Part shown: piece by piece, positions 4,955 to 7,311 of the stretch
How the letters are laid out: every line of letters begins with the position of its first letter
Position numbering within the stretch: the stretch's first letter is position 1
Source: Actinomycetota bacterium
GTDB lineage: Bacteria; Actinomycetota; Actinomycetes; Nanopelagicales; Nanopelagicaceae
Assembly (NCBI GenBank): GCA_947480375.1
Contig: CANKCX010000035.1
Coordinates: forward strand, 1 to 7,311
Direction: 5' to 3'
Length of the DNA: 7,311 nt
Translations under genes and position numbers: made by a program
Notes under the pieces: generated by a model
The model's input: the letters and a program-made list of their open reading frames with translations, nothing else
Databases searched by the model: none
Told to the model about the DNA's origin: nothing

Positions 4955-6217
4955 CCCGCGTAATTGCATCTCAGTTTTAATTACGCCAGCCAACGATTTA
5001 ACACCATCACGAATTCGCTCTGGGCTTGGGTAGCAATAGGAAAGCCGCATAGACCAACTTCCAAAACCATCGGCATAAAATGCAGTTCCTGGCACATAAG
5101 CCACCTTTGAAACAATCGCCTTTGGCATAAGGGCTTTTGTATCAATTTCAGGTGGAAGTGTTACCCAAACATAGAATCCGCCACCAGGTTTGGTCCATGT
5201 TGCTCCGGCTGGAAATGTTTCTTCCAAAGTTTCAAGCATTGCATCTCTGCGAACTTTATAAAGTTGGGTGAACGAAGCAATTTGATCTCGCCAAGGTTGA
5301 TCCGAAAGATAACTAGAAATTGCTAATTGTGTGAAGTTTGATGGGCAGAGAATTGAAGATTCACTTGCAATAACTAATTTTTCTTTAAGCGCCTGTGGAA
5401 CCAAAGCCCAACCAACCCGGAATCCCGGAGCAATCGTCTTGGAGAATGTTCCAAGATAGAGAACATTTTCAGAATCTTCAGCACGCATTGCATTTGGAGA
5501 TGGTCGATCAAAACCAAGCAAGCCATAAGGGTTATCTTCAATAACAAAAATTGATTCATCGCGGCAAATTTCAAGGATTTCAGTACGGCGCTCGGCAGTA
5601 AGAAGAACACCAGCAGGATTTTGATAATTTGGGATTAAATATAAAAACTTAATTTTGCGACCAGCGGCACGAGTAGCTGTGATCGCCTCGCGAAGGGCTA
5701 TTGGGATTAATCCATTGTCATCCATCGCAACATGAACGACCTTTGCTTCATATTGGTGGAAAGTTCCAAGTGCGCCAACATATGAAGGGGCTTCAACTAA
5801 AACCACATCGCCTGGATCAATAAAGATTCGAGAAATTAAATCAAGTGCTTGTTGTGAACCCGTTGTAACAATTACATCATCCGGATGGGCGCGAATTCCT
5901 TCTAGGGCCATAACATCACAAATTTGTTCACGAAGTTTTGGATGACCTTGACCGCTGCCATATTGGAGAGCCTCTTGGCCGTTATCTTTAATTAATTTAT
6001 CAACAACGCTTGCCATCATCTCCATTGGAAATGCTGAAAGATTTGGCATGCCACCAGCAAGAGAAACAATGTCAGGTCTTGATGCAACTGCAAACAGCGA
6101 ACGAATCTCACTGGGCTTCATCATCGCGGCGCGGTGGGCAAAGCGATCAGTTAAATTCTGAACCTCACCTGTATGGATGCGCGTAATGTCGTTGCTCATT
6201 GTCCAATCTTGCCACAT
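4946..6217 (-). CDS. PLP-dependent aminotransferase, LysN/2-aminoadipate type
   Basis: This is a fold-type I pyridoxal-phosphate aminotransferase of the group holding LysN, kynurenine/2-aminoadipate transaminases and the catalytic half of MocR regulators; no DNA-binding domain is attached. In the 423-residue product, SLAGGMPNLSAFP (52-64), TTGSQQALDL (118-127), IPNYQNPAG (195-203) with Asn200, and EDNPYG (227-232) with Asp228 and Tyr231 are visible. GTFSKTIAPGFRVGW (256-270) carries the Schiff-base Lys260 and phosphate-binding Arg267; Arg391 in MRLSY should bind the substrate carboxylate. The fold and cofactor are certain, the amino-acid substrate is not. The first ATG (6217) lies in the loop of an inverted repeat; the in-frame ATG at 6199 is an equally plausible start and gives 417 residues. 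Neither has a clear Shine-Dalgarno. The gene follows cwlM by 26 bp, probably in one transcript. Confidence 0.9.
   Translation of the reverse strand: MWQDWTMSNDITRIHTGEVQNLTDRFAHRAAMMKPSEIRSLFAVASRPDIVSLAGGMPNLSAFPMEMMASVVDKLIKDNGQEALQYGSGQGHPKLREQICDVMALEGIRAHPDDVIVTTGSQQALDLISRIFIDPGDVVLVEAPSYVGALGTFHQYEAKVVHVAMDDNGLIPIALREAITATRAAGRKIKFLYLIPNYQNPAGVLLTAERRTEILEICRDESIFVIEDNPYGLLGFDRPSPNAMRAEDSENVLYLGTFSKTIAPGFRVGWALVPQALKEKLVIASESSILCPSNFTQLAISSYLSDQPWRDQIASFTQLYKVRRDAMLETLEETFPAGATWTKPGGGFYVWVTLPPEIDTKALMPKAIVSKVAYVPGTAFYADGFGSWSMRLSYCYPSPERIRDGVKSLAGVIKTEMQLRGLN
4958..4986. terminator. Inverted repeat just after parB, possible transcription end
   Basis: GCGTAATT (4958-4965) and AATTACGC (4979-4986) form a perfect 8-bp stem with a 13-nt loop, beginning four bases past the parB stop and inside the 3' end of the convergent aminotransferase gene. 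No U-run follows in the parB direction. In the other direction an AT-rich stretch follows after GGG. It could be a weak bidirectional terminator or RNA-stabilising hairpin; a canonical intrinsic terminator is not seen. Confidence 0.35.
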
Positions 6218-6225
6218 TAGGCAAG
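6208..6225. repeat. Inverted repeat at the aminotransferase start
   Basis: CTTGCC (6208-6213) and GGCAAG (6220-6225) are exact reverse complements around a 6-bp centre that contains the first ATG (6215-6217) of the minus-strand gene. As RNA it would hold that ATG in a hairpin loop; as DNA it could be an operator in the short gap after cwlM. No U-run follows, so a terminator is unlikely. Confidence 0.45.
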
Positions 6226-6243
6226 GTAGATGAATTCAATTAA

Positions 6244-7311
6244 TTAATCTTTTCGGATTCCAGCCCTGCGCAGATCAGAGATTTTCAAGGTGCCGGTTTT
6301 CGCATCATTTTCAGCCGATAAATAGAGGCGCTGAATTGCGACCATAATCGATTCAACAACAGTTTCACGGAAGACCACGTCACCAAGTCGTTTTACATCA
6401 CCTGGGTTGGATAAATAGCCCAAATCAATTCTTACGGTTGGCGCTTTTGTAAGTCGCAATAAATCCCAAGATTTCGCATGAGTACGGCAATTCAATAAAT
6501 CTGTCCGAGCGGTAATTTCTCGTTGAACCAGAGCGGCAAATCTTTCGCCGACAACAGAGTGCACGCCATGCAAATCATTTCCATAGTAATAAGTGGCTAA
6601 ACCATGGGCCAAATCATTTTTGTAATTATCTGTGTGAAACGAAATAACTAAATCCGCGCCGGACTCATTTGCAAGTTTTATTCGATCGCTCTCGCTGGGA
6701 TCCTTAAGATTGCTACGTGAAATAAAGACAGTAACGCCAAGTGCAATCAATCGACCTTCTAAACGCTGTGCAATATCAAAAGTTATTTCACTATCTTCCG
6801 GCAGCGAACTTGGATCTAAAACTATTACCTTATTTGCAAGAGCTGGTCCGCGAACTGCGCGCTTTGCATTATCTCTAAGTTGAGTGGGTGCTCCACCGGA
6901 AACAGTTTTGATTAACCGCATTAACGACATGATTGTTGCAGGACCACAAACACCATCAACTTTTACGCCAACTGATTTCTGGAATTCTTTTACGGCGCCA
7001 TCTGTTCTTGCACCAAAGATTGCATCTACCCGACCACAGTCGAATCCCATTTCAACTAGACGAGATTGCAGAGCAGCAACATCATCACCACGAAGCGGTT
7101 TCCCTGGAAAAAAAGAGAGAACACGATCGCCGAGTTTCCAACGCGCTTCATCTATTGCTCGAATTGTGGGTTCATCAATCTTGCCCGAAACAATTAAGCC
7201 GCGCTCTTGTTGAAAGGCGCGAAGTCCATCTTCTTCAACTGCACCAAAATTAATTGATGCAGTTTTTAAAAACCCAAGTCTGGTTAAAGTATTTGTGACC
7301 AACGAAATTAC
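6244..7311 (-). CDS. cwlM: CwlM-like peptidoglycan-binding pseudoamidase (5' end outside window)
   Basis: The frame is open to the window edge, so the N-terminus is missing; 355 residues are visible (numbered from the codon at 7309-7311). Two peptidoglycan-binding-1 repeats lie at about 1-56 (GLRAFQQERGLIVSG) and 75-132 (AVKEFQKSVGVKVDGVCGP), followed by an Amidase_3 fold at about 161-331. In active amidases the first zinc His lies in DPGHGG; here the segment reads DPSSLPED (from Asp166) and is shortened. A Glu (175) and the second His (226, ISFHTDN) remain, but the catalytic Glu is Asp296 (RIDLGYLSN). The mycobacterial homologue CwlM is a cytoplasmic, PknB-phosphorylated activator of MurA rather than a hydrolase, and SWDLLRLTKAPTV and the C-terminal TGT (339-341) resemble it closely as I recall it. 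A regulatory role in peptidoglycan precursor synthesis is inferred. Confidence 0.88.
   Translation of the reverse strand, partial: VISLVTNTLTRLGFLKTASINFGAVEEDGLRAFQQERGLIVSGKIDEPTIRAIDEARWKLGDRVLSFFPGKPLRGDDVAALQSRLVEMGFDCGRVDAIFGARTDGAVKEFQKSVGVKVDGVCGPATIMSLMRLIKTVSGGAPTQLRDNAKRAVRGPALANKVIVLDPSSLPEDSEITFDIAQRLEGRLIALGVTVFISRSNLKDPSESDRIKLANESGADLVISFHTDNYKNDLAHGLATYYYGNDLHGVHSVVGERFAALVQREITARTDLLNCRTHAKSWDLLRLTKAPTVRIDLGYLSNPGDVKRLGDVVFRETVVESIMVAIQRLYLSAENDAKTGTLKISDLRRAGIRKD

Noticed and set aside
6715..6722. ACGTGAAA inside cwlM as a parS half-site
   Set aside because: Only one half matches; the left half (TTGCT) does not complete the palindrome.
6884..7253. Two + strand reading frames opposite cwlM
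   Set aside because: Both lie antisense to the conserved peptidoglycan-binding repeats and have His/Pro/Ser-rich, domain-free translations.
1..7311. Mobile element, CRISPR array, tRNA or defence system
   Set aside because: No transposase, terminal repeats, spaced repeat array, cloverleaf or defence domain was seen; nearly all bases belong to conserved origin-region genes.

Overview
The window is the right-hand flank of a chromosomal origin region in an actinobacterium. It carries, in the usual order, rpmH, rnpA, yidD, yidC, jag (khpB), rsmG, parA and parB on the + strand. On the - strand, converging on parB, lie a fold-type I aminotransferase and a CwlM-type peptidoglycan-binding/amidase-fold protein that runs off the right edge. 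Three features point to Actinobacteria: the short YidC without a periplasmic domain, the Jag without a Jag-N domain, and the CwlM homologue next to parAB. Hand counts on sampled lines give roughly 37-55% GC, low for the phylum. A small-genome freshwater lineage such as the acI/Nanopelagicales group would fit, but that assignment is inference.

Layout. Bases 1-222 are non-coding and hold three DnaA-box-like 9-mers and candidate divergent promoters: one leftward, presumably for dnaA outside the window, and one rightward for rpmH. Bases 223-1895 form a tight cluster for ribosome assembly, RNase P and membrane insertion (rpmH, rnpA, yidD, yidC; the last three overlap). After a 77-bp gap with a short tandem repeat comes jag, which has a strong ribosome binding site, followed by rsmG, parA and parB. 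The rsmG and parA reading frames each begin with a GTG codon followed, at exactly the same offset, by a ParB-binding parS palindrome that is translated as Ser-Arg-Glu-Thr. The parB stop overlaps the 3' end of the convergent aminotransferase gene by 9 bp, and a hairpin sits at the junction.

How the genes work together. DnaA boxes, parS sites, ParA and ParB couple origin firing to origin segregation. RpmH, RnpA, RsmG and Jag serve translation and RNA processing; YidD and YidC insert membrane proteins. The CwlM homologue probably regulates peptidoglycan precursor synthesis rather than cutting the wall, because the metal-binding and catalytic positions of the amidase fold are degraded. The aminotransferase lies 26 bp downstream of it and is probably co-transcribed.

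No mobile element, CRISPR array, tRNA or rRNA was seen, and the gene content is conserved housekeeping. The points most worth a second look are the parS-in-start-codon architecture (including a 19-bp palindrome across the parA start), the active-site erosion in CwlM, and a GC shift inside parA near position 3400.
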